NCBI RefSeq assembly: GCF_019320115.1
Contig: NC_089589.1
Span: 24,619,273-24,683,272 of the forward strand
Reading direction: 5' to 3'
DNA: 64,000 nt
DNA from: Miscanthus floridulus
Taxonomy: Eukaryota; Streptophyta; Magnoliopsida; Poales; Poaceae
Translations under genes and position numbers: made by a program
Notes under the pieces: generated by a model
What the model was told of the DNA's origin: nothing
The model's input: only the letters and a program-made list of their open reading frames with translations
Databases searched by the model: none
Shown here: positions 32,414 to 44,947 of the stretch, in pieces
Position numbering within the stretch: the stretch's first letter is position 1
Layout: each line of letters opens with the position of its first letter

Positions 32414-32725
32414 TGTTGGACGCACCTATAGGCGTCGACCACGCCAGCCAATGGGCCCAAGCCGTGGCTAGGCTGGTCGGCTTAGGAGATTAGATTAGGG
32501 AGAGATTTGTTAAGAGATTAGATTGGAGTTTGTTTAGGAAAGTGCACCTATACTATAAAGGGCACCTTAGGAGATTGTAATCTTTACCAAAGAAGGAATA
32601 AACTCTCCCTGGTTATCGGGGTGGGAGTTTCCCTTCGACGGTGGCGTCGAGCGCTTCAGCCGCGCCCACTGGAGAAGAACCCACCGCTGACGTTCCTCGC
32701 TACCCCTTGCGCTCCAATTCCCAGT
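32414..32725 (+). repeat. LTR-like remnant
   Basis: Begins TGTTGGACGCACC and contains ctatactataaaggg (TATA-like) followed by aggaataaactc (polyadenylation-like), a usual LTR promoter/terminator pairing. It runs directly into gypsy RT sequence at about 32725. Element family and true end are unclear. Confidence 0.4.
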
Positions 32726-35313
32726 CCAAGTTCTTTTCCAAGATCGACCTTCGATCCGGGTATCATCAGATGAAGATCTAGACCAAGGACATTCCCAAGA
32801 CAGCTTTTGTTACTAGGTACGGGCAATACGAGTTCACAGTCGTATCCTTTGGAATCACCAATGCCCCGACCTATTTCATGAACATGATGAATAAGGTGTT
32901 CATGGATGAGCTGGACAAATTTGTGGTGGTATTCATTGATGACATCTTAGTCTATTCGGCCACCCTAGAAGAGCACGAGCAGCATCTAAGGATTGTGCTG
33001 GAGAAGCTGAGTCAGAATCAGCTGTATGCCAAGTTCAGCAAGTGGGAGTTCTAGCTTGAAGAAGTTGCCTTCCTAGGTCACATACTCACTGCTAAGGGAG
33101 TAGCTATTGACCCTGTCAAGATTGAGGCCGTGAAAGAGTGGGAACAGCCGCACAATGTGACTGATATCAGGAGTTTCTTGGGTTTGGCAGGCTACTATCG
33201 TCAATTCATTGAGAATTTCTCCAAGATAGCCAAGCCAATGACCAACCTCCTAAAGAATAGCAACGAGCTTGAGTGGACGCCAGAATGCGAGCAGAGTTTT
33301 CAGACCTTGAAGGAAAAGCTCACTACCACCCCTATGCTAGCGTTACTTGACATTCGGCAAGACTTCGTAGTCTACTGTGACACGTCTAGATAGGGACTTG
33401 GTTGTGTTCTGATGTAGAATAGGAGAGTCATAGCCTATGCCTCTCGATAGCTAAGGGGGCACGAGCAGCGCTACCCGACCCATGACCTTAAGCTTGCAGC
33501 TGTTGTGCATGCCTTAAAAATCTAGAGGCACTATCTGATCGGGAATAAATATGACATCTATACCGATCATAAGAGCCTGAAGTACTTCTTCACCTAGGAA
33601 GATCTAAACATGAGGCAACGCTGATGGCTAGAACTGATAAAGGACTACAACCTGGAGATACATTATCACCCGTGGAAGGCTAATGTAGTCACTAATGCCC
33701 TAAGTCGCAAGAGCTATTGTCACACTTTGTTAGCTGACGCCATACCACCAAAGCTGAGTCAGGAGATGGAGAAGCTTCAGCTCGAGGTGATTTCGAGAGG
33801 TCAGTTGAACCAGCTTCGAGTATAGTACAACCTTGGAGAGCGAATCCGCAGAGCCCAGCAAGAGTGCCTCGAGATATGGGACATACAAAGGCTCATGAAG
33901 CTAGGCAAGTGCCCTGAGTTTAGGGAGGATGAACCGGGAGCATGCCGATACAAAGACAGGATCTGCATACCCATAGATAAAGCTTTGTGTGATGAGATCT
34001 TAGCAGAGGGGCATGACTCTAAGTATTGCATCCACCTAGGAAGCACTAAGATGTATGCTGATTTGAAGAAGCATTTTTGGTGGAGGAACATGAAAGCAGA
34101 TATTGCGGGACATGTTGCACATTGTGACACCTGCAACAGGATCAAGGCCGAACATCAGAGGCCCGCTGGACTGCTGAAGCCACTAGATGTTCTGGTGTGG
34201 AAGTGGGAAAGCATATCCATGGACTTCATAGTGGGGTTACCTTGGACCCCGAAGGGCCATGACTCCATCTAGGTGATAGTCGACAGGCTAACCAAGGTGG
34301 CCCACTTCATAGCAGTCAGGACAGACTATAGAGTCGACAAGCTAGCAGATTTGTATGTGGACAACACCGTACCCTCAGACTCCACGGAGCCCTTACCAAC
34401 ATAGTGTCTGATCGAGGAGCACAGTATGTGTCCAGATTCTAGAAATGCCTCCACAAGGCCATTGGGACTCAATTGGATTACAGCACCACTTACCACCCTT
34501 AGACAGATGGTCAGACCGAGAGAGTGAATCAGATCTTGGAGGACATGCTTTGAGCTTGTGTTCTGAGATACGGGTCAGACTGGGAGAAGAGCTTGTCTCA
34601 TGCAGACTTCTCCTACAACAACAGCTATCAGGCTAGTCTCAAGATGTCACCCTTTGAAGCATTGTACGGAAGACAGTGCAGGACCCCTTTGATGTGGTCA
34701 GAAATAGGAGAAAGGTTTTTCTTTGGCCCAGCAAAGATCAAGGATGCCGAAGAAGGAGTCACCCAAGTGCGAGAGAACTTGGGGGTTGCTCAAAGCCGAC
34801 AGAAGAGTTACGCAGATAACAGGCGAAGAGACCTCGAGTTCAAAGTTGGGGACTATGTCTACCTTAAGGTCTCCCCACTCCAAGGCACCATCAGATTCCA
34901 TGTGAAAGGGAAGCTAGCGCCAAGATATGTGGGACCCTACCGGATCTATCAGAGAATCGACAAGCTATCCTACAAGTTGGAGTTGCCTGAGGAATTGGCT
35001 GGAGTGCACCTAATGTTTCATGTTTCACAGTTGCGGAAGTGCTTGAAGCTACCACATGAGTAGGTACCCACAGAGGTACTGGATATTTAGGACACTCTCG
35101 AGTACAAGGAACACCCTATCTGGATACTTGACCGAGCAGTCAAAGAAACAAGGAGCACATCCATACCAATGTGCAAAGTTCAGTGGAGCAACCACATTGA
35201 AAGGGAAGCTACCTAGGAGAAAGAGACAGAGCTTCGGATACTGTACCCCTACCTCTTCGAAAGGTACTTAAGACCCTAAATCTCGGGGATGAGATTCTTG
35301 TTAGGGGGGAGTC
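32726..35313 (+). pseudogene. Ty3/gypsy pol relic (RT, RNase H, integrase)
   Basis: Readable in order: RT (SKIDLRSGYHQMK; active-site [12 protein letters not shown]), RT thumb/connection (FLGLAGYYRQFIENFS), RNase H (DIYTDHKSLKYFF), integrase zinc-binding region (HFWWRNMKADIAGHV, HCDTC), integrase core start (WESISMDFIVGLPW) and the C-terminal LAPRYVGPYRI and HVSQLRKC. Gag, protease and the RT start are missing. At least ten in-frame stops interrupt it, nearly all TAG where Gln (CAG) or Trp (TGG) is expected, plus a few TGA. Not functional. Confidence 0.85.
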
Positions 35314-38300
35314 TGTAACAACCCTGGAAAATCCTTTAACCCAAAAAATCACAACTTTCAATTTTTTTTTCAGAAAACCCATGTTTGGTGAGTGTCATGC
35401 TAGGAAAACACCCTAGATGCACAAGTAGACCCTAAGATTATTTTGTATGAGCATATGCACTTAATAACTTGTGATTTGCTTCTTCATGATTTCATGTGAT
35501 GTAATTAAAATTTGACAACCTTTATTAAATAACTTGATGCTTGTGTGTTTCCAACCCTTGGCTTGGACCCTAGAACCCTAGATGACCCCTAGTGGACCCC
35601 ACAAGGATGTATATATGCTTGGCAACACATGTATACATGCATAGGTGCCCAAGGTATAGAATAGAAAATAAGAAAGGAGAAGGAAATAGGGGGAAATCAG
35701 AAATAGGAAAGCAACCCAAAGCAGCCCAGTGCAGCCGGCCTATGACGACATCCCTGCCATCCACACCGTTAGCCATTGCACACCCCTCATGGATGGGCGC
35801 CACATCCCCAATCCATGGCGCCAGTGCCTTCCTCGGCTCACGCCGTGACGCGGCTGACGTTGTTGCACTGCCCCCACACAGTGACGCCACCGCATTCTCC
35901 TTTTTGACCAGCGCTGTTCAAAATTGGGAGCACCGAAACCCATGTGAGCTCCCTATGTTCCCCAAACCCTAGCCCGGAGGCCATATCCGCCCTACATGTA
36001 CCCCTCTGCCACTCTGCCAGCATCGCCATAGCCACGCCCGGCTATAAAAGGGCAAGCCCCGGTGCCCTAGCCCTTTCCCACGCCCCGCTGCCACCTATGG
36101 TGCTCCACAACACTGCACCAAGGAGAGGAAGGAAGGAGACAGGGAGAGGAGGAGGCCCGAGCTCGCTAGAGAACCGCCATGGTCGCCAGAGCTGAGGACA
36201 CCGCCCCGATCGACTACACCAGCGAAGCGGCTCTCCTTGCTTGGCATCGCCTCGTCACTGCCTCGACTCACCCCTGAACCACTAGCCTACCACCCTAAGC
36301 CCCACAGTGAGCTTCACCGACCCCTCTGCTCGCCATTGCCCATCGTTGCCATGATCGCCGTCGTGGTCTCCTCGCTTGGGCGGCCTAATGGCCACACCTT
36401 TGGACATTCTGGAGCACGGCGCACTCACGTGTACACGCACATGCCAAGACACCACCTTGCCGAGTCCCTCTGGCTCAAGAATGCCGGCACAAAGCCCCGC
36501 ACCAGAGCACGCCAACATGGCCACGAGCATGGCCATGGCGGAGCCATTCCACGCACACCAGGCCAGTAGAGGTGGAATAGCCCCCACCGCAAGCTCCGCC
36601 TTGCCAGGGAATGCACCCTACACTAGCTAGATGAGGAGGTAGTCTCACGCGCTGTCGGTCGTCCCGCCAACCGGAGCCACCGAACGCCCACGCCGCCACC
36701 ATGATGGAGGCGATCTCGTCGATTCCAGTCACCTCGCGACGCGAGGGAGGACCGATGATGTCCGCTGTCACCCCATGAACCTAGCCATCTTATCAGTTGA
36801 AGCTCTAGCCTACCCTAGCCTCTGCGTGACCGTAGCCGTGCCCTCGCTGGAACCCCACCGAGCACCCCGTCACGGTGCTGACTCCGCCATGGGTTTTGGT
36901 CACCAGCACCGCCCCCATTAGCTGCTCTGTGACCTCAATTGTGAAGAAAGGGAGCCAATTTGGGCTCTGGTTACCCAAGCCACCACGCCACCATATGCTC
37001 CTTGTTCGCCGCTGCCATGGCCGGCGTCGACAAGCTAAAAGGCCCCACCTTGACCCTATACCGTCCTCGCTGGAGTACCCCAGAGCACCAACGAACAAAT
37101 GAAGATCCTAGAAGCCATCCTTGGACCTCGGTTGAGCCGGCCACAGCGCCACTGAGCCCGATGCACCCACCATCACCATGGCTGGCCATGCCGAGCCCTG
37201 AGGCGTCGACTTTTGGACGCTGCTGCGACCGCCAAAACACGAGGGGACTTTAGGAGGCCGCAGCTGCCCTGCTGAGCCACCGCCATGCCCCGCCGTGCGA
37301 CATCATCACCGATGAGCCCTTTGGAGACCTACGTCGAACACTTGGAGCAGAGCAGAGCACCCTCCTAGTCCGTCCTCATGTGCACCGGGTGCACCATGCA
37401 CCGCACGCATGAGCACCTACGTGAGCAGGGTCCACCGTGGACCAGAGGAGGTCCATGGTGCACTGGCCCCTTGGTCCACCGTGAGCCCTTCTTGTGCACG
37501 CGACCCGGTTGAGATCCAGACCCGCCATGTGGCCAACCAAGAGACCGACACGTGTTCGAGCTAGGCCGGCCCAACCCGGCCTAAAGCCCAGCCTACTAGG
37601 CCCAGTCAAGCCCAATCAACATTGATTGTTGACCGGTCAACGCCAACCATTGTCCCGGTCCCACTTGTTAGTCGCCGTGGTGCCGGGTCCCACCTATCAG
37701 TGACCATTGCGCATCGTCCAATCAGAAGCCACCACGTGTCAAGCCCTAGATTTTTTTGAGTCTTTTTCTTTTTTAGAAAATAGATTAAGTTTCAACAATT
37801 CGTAGAAAATTCATATTATTTCAGAAAAATATGGAACCAGTGTCCAATTTTTTCTAAAATCAAGCTCTGTGTCATAGGATTATGTTTGAGGATCTTTTGT
37901 TTTTCCATTGCTTCTTTGTGATTGTCTATAGGAGTCACTTATCGTGGCTATATGTCTCATTGACAGACCCGAGGGAGCCGCTGACTGAGGAGGATGACCC
38001 GAACTACATGGAGGAGCTTGGAGACGACCTGACCATAGGTGCCACGTCCCACCCAACCTCGTAGAATCCTAATAGACATGCAATAATATAGGTGCTAGTG
38101 CTTTATTTTCTGCAATTGAACTGTGATAGGTTGCATGTTAGAATTACTTGTGCCATTACCTTGATGCAACCTTCACCCCCTGCACACCCGTTGATAGGCT
38201 AGTCGCTCGATAACTACTTGATACTTACTTCAGCTATGCATTATATCTGTGATGTGATGTTTAGTGGAAGAATGATTGTGAGTGGCTATGGCACCTGGTA

Positions 38301-39657
38301 CCGATAATATGGTAATAACTGGGGAGATCTTGGCATGTGTCTTGGGTGTGTGGTGAGGGTCGAGTTGACCGAGCAAGATTCTATGATGAGTCTTTGGACG
38401 AGTCTTGCCAGGGGGGTGTGACCTGGGCATCCCCCTTGAGAGGTACCTGTGGCGGGTACATGTGATATGAGAAGGTCCCGGGGAGGAGTGTCTTCGTGGG
38501 ACGAATTCCCAAGATGGAGGTGTTGTTGAGGCACGGGGTGTTGGTTATCCCCTTTGTGAAGATGTCTTGTTCGGTCACCCTAAGGACTTATATGTTCTGG
38601 GAACCGATTCATAGGAACCCTTGCACCCCACTTGCTCCTCAATGGAGGGGAGACAGATGACCGACCAGTTAGGGTGGTGCCACTACTACTAGGTTGATAG
38701 CGGATAATGTAGGGAGGTACGGGCTAGCGGCTCACACCCTCCAAAGACAGCGTAGTAACCTCTAGGGGCCCGGTACTATGTCTCACAGTCTCAGCGTGCC
38801 GGTGGACTCTGGGGTGCCCCAGGGCTGAGTGGTAGGGTGGCATCGTACTAGTTGGAAGGCAGCTCGGAATCAGCCTAGACGAGCTAGTTCGTCGATGATG
38901 GTGATCTTGTGGATAGTGTAAACCTATGCAGAGTTTCGGTTGATCGATCGATACATATGCCATCTTTTTGGCTATGGACCTTTCCTATGTTACTGCTTCA
39001 CTTGACTAGAGAGAGGAGTCCCTTCTTCTTCCCCTAGGTTGTTATTGGTTTTTGGCTTTGGCCGTTGAGGCAAGACATGAGAGGGAGTTGTCCTTACCGC
39101 CTAGAGAGTGAGAGTGTGGTGAGATGTGTGTGCTAGGGTGGGAGAATGTGTGGATGAGATGGGTTAAACTTGGTGAATTACTATTAAAACTTGATTATAC
39201 TTGCATAGGAAACCACAACCATAAATAGGTCTTTTGCTCTACCCTTGCATTCCATTTTCTACAAAGCTATCGCAAAGCATAGGGTGGGAGCCAGTGGCCA
39301 GTACAAATCATACTGAAAGTTATTTGGCAGGTCCCGAGACTGAGTACGACTACCAGGGAGATGACTAGGAGGATTAGAGGTCTTGTCCTACGCTTGAGTT
39401 TGGTTGGAGGAGATGAAGTCTGCGCCCGTTGCCGTGCTATTTGATGCTATTCCGGATGCTGTGTGCTCTGAGTGATTCCGCCAAGTGGCGATGTAATAAT
39501 GAGTAAACCTTGCTATTTGTACTCTATAAGATAGGTATTCGATGTATGACTTGTGATATCGACTGTTATCCAATAATGTGATGGAAAGATCATCTGGGAC
39601 TATCGCATTATGGTTCGAATATGTGGATTTCTCTTCGTGGAAATCGGGATCGTTTCA
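35314..39657 (+). repeat. Long gypsy 3' LTR (about 4.3 kb)
   Basis: A purine tract ttagggggga (35301-35310) precedes TGTAACAACCC, a typical gypsy LTR start. The block appears to end at ggatcgtttca (39657), giving TG...CA. The 35.6-37.7 kb part is GC-rich and full of spurious ORFs. 37.9-39.6 kb has typical LTR tail composition. The other LTR is absent, so the end assignment is inferred. Confidence 0.5.
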
Positions 39658-40314
39658 GTTGGCCCACAGGTTTGGACCTAAAGGTGAGAACCTTCAAAAC
39701 AATAGACACAAATACTGAGGCAACAAGGAATATGGTGGTTGGTCAATTAAGCCTCTCCTTTTTGGGATCCAAGCTCCCCTTTTTATAGTGTATGGTTGCA
39801 TACAATTCATTATACAAAAATGCCCTCTACCTACTACAGAACATGCTGGAACATTCTTGTGGTTCTTCATAGTTACATTTATAAGGGCTTTTGGAGGCAT
39901 CCCCCCTCCAAACCGCCTTAGCAAATGTGCTCTTGGACCGTCTTTCCTCGGCCGGGGACATGTGGGTCCACCTTGGGTCATCTTCTGCGAAGGCTTCCTG
40001 GGACCTTCATGGTCGTGATCTAAAGGTTCCCTTTGTAGCCCTCGCGAGTGCTCCCTCGCAGGCTCCCGCATCCTTAATGACGTTCGGTCTCTCGAGACCT
40101 TCACTGTGGACCTTCAGGTGGGTGCCTCATGGGACCTTTACAGATTCATCTTTCGAAGGCTCTCGTTCGATGCTTTCTTCCTGCAACAATAGACAACTTC
40201 CAATCGAGTAAAAGGTCAGGGTGTTGGTGGACCCTCGAGGGTAGGGCTTCGCCCCAATAAATATCCGATGCACACTCTTAGTACCTTGCACCAGAGAATT
40301 ATGGTGATACTATT
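39658..40314. other. Repeat-like spacer before CACTA B
   Basis: No gene. The minus strand has cactataaaaaggggagc (about 39774-39792), a TATA-like LTR promoter signature, and the block may be another LTR fragment. Family not identified. Confidence 0.35.
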
Positions 40315-40831
40315 CACTGGTGCAGCAAGGGTTTTTGCTTCCGGTTGGGAAACCCCTTTAGTCCCGGTTTCCCAACCGGGAGCACCAATCCGGGACTAAA
40401 GGTACCCTCCTTTAGTCTCGGCTTGGCGCCCGGGACTAAAGGGGGACCTTTAGTTCCGGTTGGAAACACCAACCGGGACTAAAGGGGGGTCTCCAGGGTT
40501 GGCGTTCAACGCCACGCGGCAGGACTTTTAGTCCCGGTTGGTGTTACCAACCGGGACTAAAGGTCCCTCTTTTTTTTTTCCTTTTTCTGGTTTCTATTTT
40601 TGGTTTCTTTTTTCATTTAATGATTAGTTAGTTTTGATATTAAAATATATTTTTGAATACGCTGCTAATAGTAATATATAATAGTAATATATATGTGTAT
40701 TTCGCACGCGTAAGTTTTCGTTCGAACTTTGTACATAAATAACAAACGAATATACGCGTCCTTACTTTGAACACCATACTCTATATATATTACAAATGTT
40801 TGATATATAAATTGTTTAGGTCCTTAGGAAT

Positions 40832-43800
40832 TCACTCCTCCAGATTTGGATTCCACGTTTCGTTCGGGTCATTGTAGAACTCGCCGTTGGGGTTGATGAC
40901 CTGGTCATTGAAAAATCCTGCTATAGTCTCTCGAATTGCTTTAAGTTGGTCAAGTCGTATGACTCTTTTCCTCAACCATTCAGTCTTCAATAAAAGTTAA
41001 AGGAAAAAGTATTAATATATATATATATGTGTATTGCTCATGTAATTACTTATACAAATGAGAGCAATAAAGAAATTGTAAATATACGATCGAAATAATA
41101 TGAAGGAAAAAGTATTTATATACGTACTTTGAGACGCTCTTCAGGAGTTCTCTTTGAGTACGCCATGATGAACTCGCAAACATAGTATCCGCAGTAGTTG
41201 TTACCCTGCTCCTGCCTTAGAACCCACTTTTACGAAAAAAAATCAATTAGGGTGAATTGAAATCATCATATGGTGTTAATTGAATATAAATGTGTAGTTA
41301 TAGTACTTACTTTGTGTGCGATTACATCCAGTGGCTCTTTGCAATGTTTCATTTTTTGTTCCTCAATTAACCTTTTCCAAACCCTGCTCCCAATAAAATA
41401 AAAAAATAATTTAACCTTTAATAATTGTTGAGAGATCGGCGCCATTATATATATATATATGTTGTTATAGAGAAACTAAATTAATTACCCTTGTATAATA
41501 TCTATCATGTCTTGATACTCCGTTTGTGATTTTCTCAACGAGTCTAAGATTTTCAATCTACTATTGGCCATATCGATGACCATCAATATCCAGTGATTGC
41601 TGCATAACATATATATATATATATATGTGTGTGTGTGAGAGAGGTAACTAGCTAGTAAGGAAATATTGATGTCCCATATATATGATCGACATTAATTACT
41701 TATAATAACACTCACTTGAAGTTGTAGGGGAAGAGTATCTCCTTCTTGTCGCGTTGGTTCACTAAGAAATTCATGAGATTTCTCTCAGGTTCTGGCTTAT
41801 AATCCTTCGGGGGGTTAGGGTGTTTGAATACGACATACGGATCAACAAACCCAACATCATTATCCTTTCTCTTTCTAAGTTCTGTCATCTCATATCTGCA
41901 TACATGAAAATAGTGAATATATATTGTGAATATATAATAAAGAAATTGTGAATATAGTAGAAAATAATCACACTTACAGACAATAGCAGCTAATGAGACT
42001 TTTGTCGAGAGAGTCTAGGTGGCATAGTTGGTGTAATTCTGGAAGCTCGACATAGATAATGTCATTGCCACGGAAGTAATGGTGGTTTCTAATTCTGACA
42101 GAAATATAGATTTATCCCGCAACAGACGCCGACATGTACCACTCGTTTAGCAGGTACATTTGCGTACCCAGTTCATCTAATTTCTCTGGGTTGTATAGAT
42201 TCTGGCCTGCTACAAACTTCTTGTAAGGATCCACTTCCGGAGCAGATGGTCCTTCAGCGAGCACTTGGGAAAGGTTCAAACCAGTGTCGTGATAAAACTG
42301 AAGCAACGACTCATAGCCGCCTACCTCCTCCATTAAGTTTAAGTTTGAACCATATTCGTTAGGAACGACAAGGGGGGGGGGATTGATTGTTGCGATTGTT
42401 GTCCGAGTTGTGCAACACCTTTCCCTACTGTCTTGTTTTTTTGCGCCGCCTCATATGACTTGGTGAGAGAGCGGTCATAGTCTGATATCGGTTGTTTCGC
42501 GGCGCTCTTAAGAGAATCCCGTTTTTTTGTTCCACCTTCTTTCTTAGCTGATCTGGAGGTAGGTAGAAGTATGATTTCTTCGGGTTGTCCCTCGCTCATT
42601 GTGCCTGTTTTACACCTTCAAAGAAATCATGCACATCTTTTTGTACTGCATCCTTTAATTCCTGATCACTTTTCTCATAAGATAGTTTTTGGGGAACTGG
42701 ATGAGTACTTGCTTTCTGCTTCTTTGCCGACGGGCGGGGCAATGGCTTCGTTTGCGGGGCGGACCTCTTAGGGGCTGGCTTCCTTGGAGGCGGGGGAGGC
42801 ATTGGAGACCGCCTTGGAGGCAGTGCAGACTTTGGAGGCGGCGGAGGCGTTGGAGACCTCGGCGGAGGAGTTGTGGACTTCCTTGGAGGCAGCGGAGGAG
42901 TTGGAGATGGTGGGGATACAGCAGTGCCTTCGAAGGCATCATCATTGCCCTGAGCACTATGATGGTCGGGAGAAGCAACAACTGGACTTAGGTTGGCGGA
43001 GGCCCTGCTTTGTGAGTACAAAAAATAATGAGATATAAGTAAATGCTTATTATTAGTCATGCCCATAGAAAATTATCAAAAAAATGTTTTGTTAACTTTT
43101 GTCCGCACCTAATGTCTGCTGCCGGTGGAGCAGACGCCCCAGGGATAATGATGTAGCGCTTGCGCCATAGTATATATGCCTTCTCTGCTTCTCCTAGAGT
43201 CTTCTCTCCATCACCTCCAGGAATGTCAAGAACTAGATCCTCATAACCTTTGCTCACTTGGTCCACTGCAACCCTAGCATATCCAGGTTGTATTGGTGCC
43301 CCATGGATTCTTGGTGTCTTGGTAGGGTCTGGAGGAGTAAAAACACCGACAGCGACCTTGATTGTGTCATTCCCCCTTGGAACATGTAGCTCAATTGATG
43401 TCATTGGAATAGTGACATCATCCACGGGGAAGCGCAGCGCTGCGTCATCTTGCTTTGGCAGCTCAGTGGAAGCGCAGCTGCTTTTCAACTGACCAGGGGG
43501 GCTAATATTAACATTCATTCCTGGCTCTGATGCCTGCCTCTGAGCACTCATTGCTATCTGCACTTGCTTTCTGATTTCTTCCTTTATTCTTGCTTCCATT
43601 GCTTTTTCTCGCTCCTTTGCTTCAAGCACCATTTCCTCCAACACTGCCACCCGCGCTGCTTGCTCCTCCTTGCTTCTCTGGTGGCTTCGGTAGGTTTCCC
43701 TGTCATCAGGAAAACCATGAACCCATGGAGTGTTGCGTCCTAAGCCTCTGGTTCGGCCAGTGTGTTCAGCAGTCCCGATGGCATACGTCAGCTCATCCTT

Positions 43801-44007
43801 CTCTCTATTGGGCTTGAACGCACCAATCTCTTTGGCTTCTATAGCAAAAGCCAATTGGCGTGCTGCTGTTTCGAGTTTTGGCCCATACACTGCTCGACCG
43901 GTCTGTGGGTCGAGTCTTCCCCCATGACCGAAAAACCAATTCTTCGAGCGTAGGGGCCACTTGGCTGATTCTGGTTCGATCCCCTTGGCAATAATGTCCG
44001 CTTCCAT
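40832..44007 (-). CDS. TNPA-like protein with Ulp1-type protease domain (element B), N-terminally truncated
   Basis: Main exon 44007 to about 43075 encodes the TNPA core (GIEPESAKWPLRSKNWFFGHG, ELTYAIGTAEHTGRTRGLG, basic/coiled KEREKAMEARIKEEIRKQV, then ALRFPVDDVTIPMTSIELHV). The next exon (about 43012-42596) is Pro-rich (SPTPPLPPRKSTTPP), then SYEKSDQELKDAVQKDVHDF. 42599-42339 and 42333-42112 continue in other frames. The Ulp1 domain follows in small exons at about 41750-41890, 41510-41600, 41310-41395, 41160-41230 and 40832-40990. Its His (HWILMVIDMANS), Asp and QGNNYCGYYVCEF catalytic segments read intact. The N-terminal exons seen in element A are missing, replaced by the inverted-repeat block at 44061-44338, with a TGA just upstream of the open frame. 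Frame changes near 42336 and 42598 suggest damage or missed splice sites. Confidence 0.7.
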
Positions 44008-44060
44008 TTTTTGCCACTTCGAAATGACAATTCATATATGTAAACAAGTCATATATGTAC

Positions 44061-44338
44061 AATTCGCCCTAGCGAGAACGACGATTCGCCGTAGCTAGAA
44101 CGACAATTCGCCCTAGCGAGAAGGAAAAATCGCCCTAGCGAGAACGATGAATTCGCCCTAGCGAGAACGACGATTCGCCCTAGCGAGAAGGGCGAATCGT
44201 CGTTCTCGCTAGGGCGAATTCGTCGTTCTCGCTAGGGCGAATTCGCCCTTCTCGCTAGGGCGAATCGTCGTTCTCGCTAGGGCAAATTCGCCCTTCTCGC
44301 TAGGGCGAATCGTCGTTCTCGCTAGGACGAATCGCGGC
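44061..44338. repeat. Large hairpin of 22-bp tandem repeats
   Basis: The left half (44061-44187) is about six copies of TTCGCCCTAGCGAGAACGAC-type units. The right half (44188-44338) is about six copies of the reverse complement, TCGTTCTCGCTAGGGCGAA. The halves pair around 44188, so the block could fold into a long stem. It lies just upstream of the truncated TNPA frame. Element A has no counterpart. Confidence 0.92.
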
Positions 44339-44857
44339 GTATGTTGCTACGCATATACAACACAACGGGGCGGCGTTGCTCCGCATATACAACAACGGGG
44401 CGGCGTTGCTCCGCAGTTACAACATACACTGCATACACACAAGTCATATACCATACACACAATGCAAGTCATATACCGTGTGCTCGGCGGTGAGCTTCGG
44501 TGGGCGTCGGGGCGGTGATGGCCGGCGTCGAGGGTCGGCGTAGGGTCGGCGGCGTAGTGGCAGCGGGGGCGGCGTAGGGTCGGCAACGTAGGGTCGGCGT
44601 AGGGCCGTCGATCCGGGGCGGCGTGTCGGTGTGGCGTAGGGTCGGGGCGCCGGTGGGCCGAACCGGTGGGGGTCGGGGGCTGGCGCGAGGTGGAGGAGGG
44701 GCGCCGGGGCACCGATGGCCGAGTGGTGGGGGTCGGGGGCCGGCGTTGGGGCGCCGGTGGGCCGAGCCGGTGGGGGTCGGGGGCCGGCGCGAGGTCGAGG
44801 AGGGGCGCCGGTGTCGTCGAGGAGGGCCACGTCGGCGAGGTGGCGTGCGGGTGAGGT

Positions 44858-44889
<32 letters not shown>

Positions 44890-44947
44890 AGTAGACTTAG
44901 GGCAGTGGGGAGGAGGAAGAAGAGGGGCCGGGCGGGCGCTTATATAG
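44339..44947 (-). other. GC-rich TNPA leader and promoter, element B
   Basis: Contains a twofold repeat of ggggcggcgttgctccgca (about 44366-44416), GTCGGC hexamer repeats (44855-44889) and many gtggggg/ggcgcc strings. A TATA box (ctatataagcg on the minus strand) lies at about 44938-44947, next to the internal GGGACTAAAGG array. ORFs in it are low-complexity. Confidence 0.55.

Noticed and set aside
35570..37615. About twenty ORFs of 60-126 codons
   Set aside because: They lie in the GC-rich part of the gypsy LTR on both strands, with no domain or codon pattern.
44061..44338. CRISPR-like array
   Set aside because: Units are contiguous without unique spacers and switch to the inverted orientation halfway. 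It is a eukaryotic inverted tandem repeat inside a transposon.
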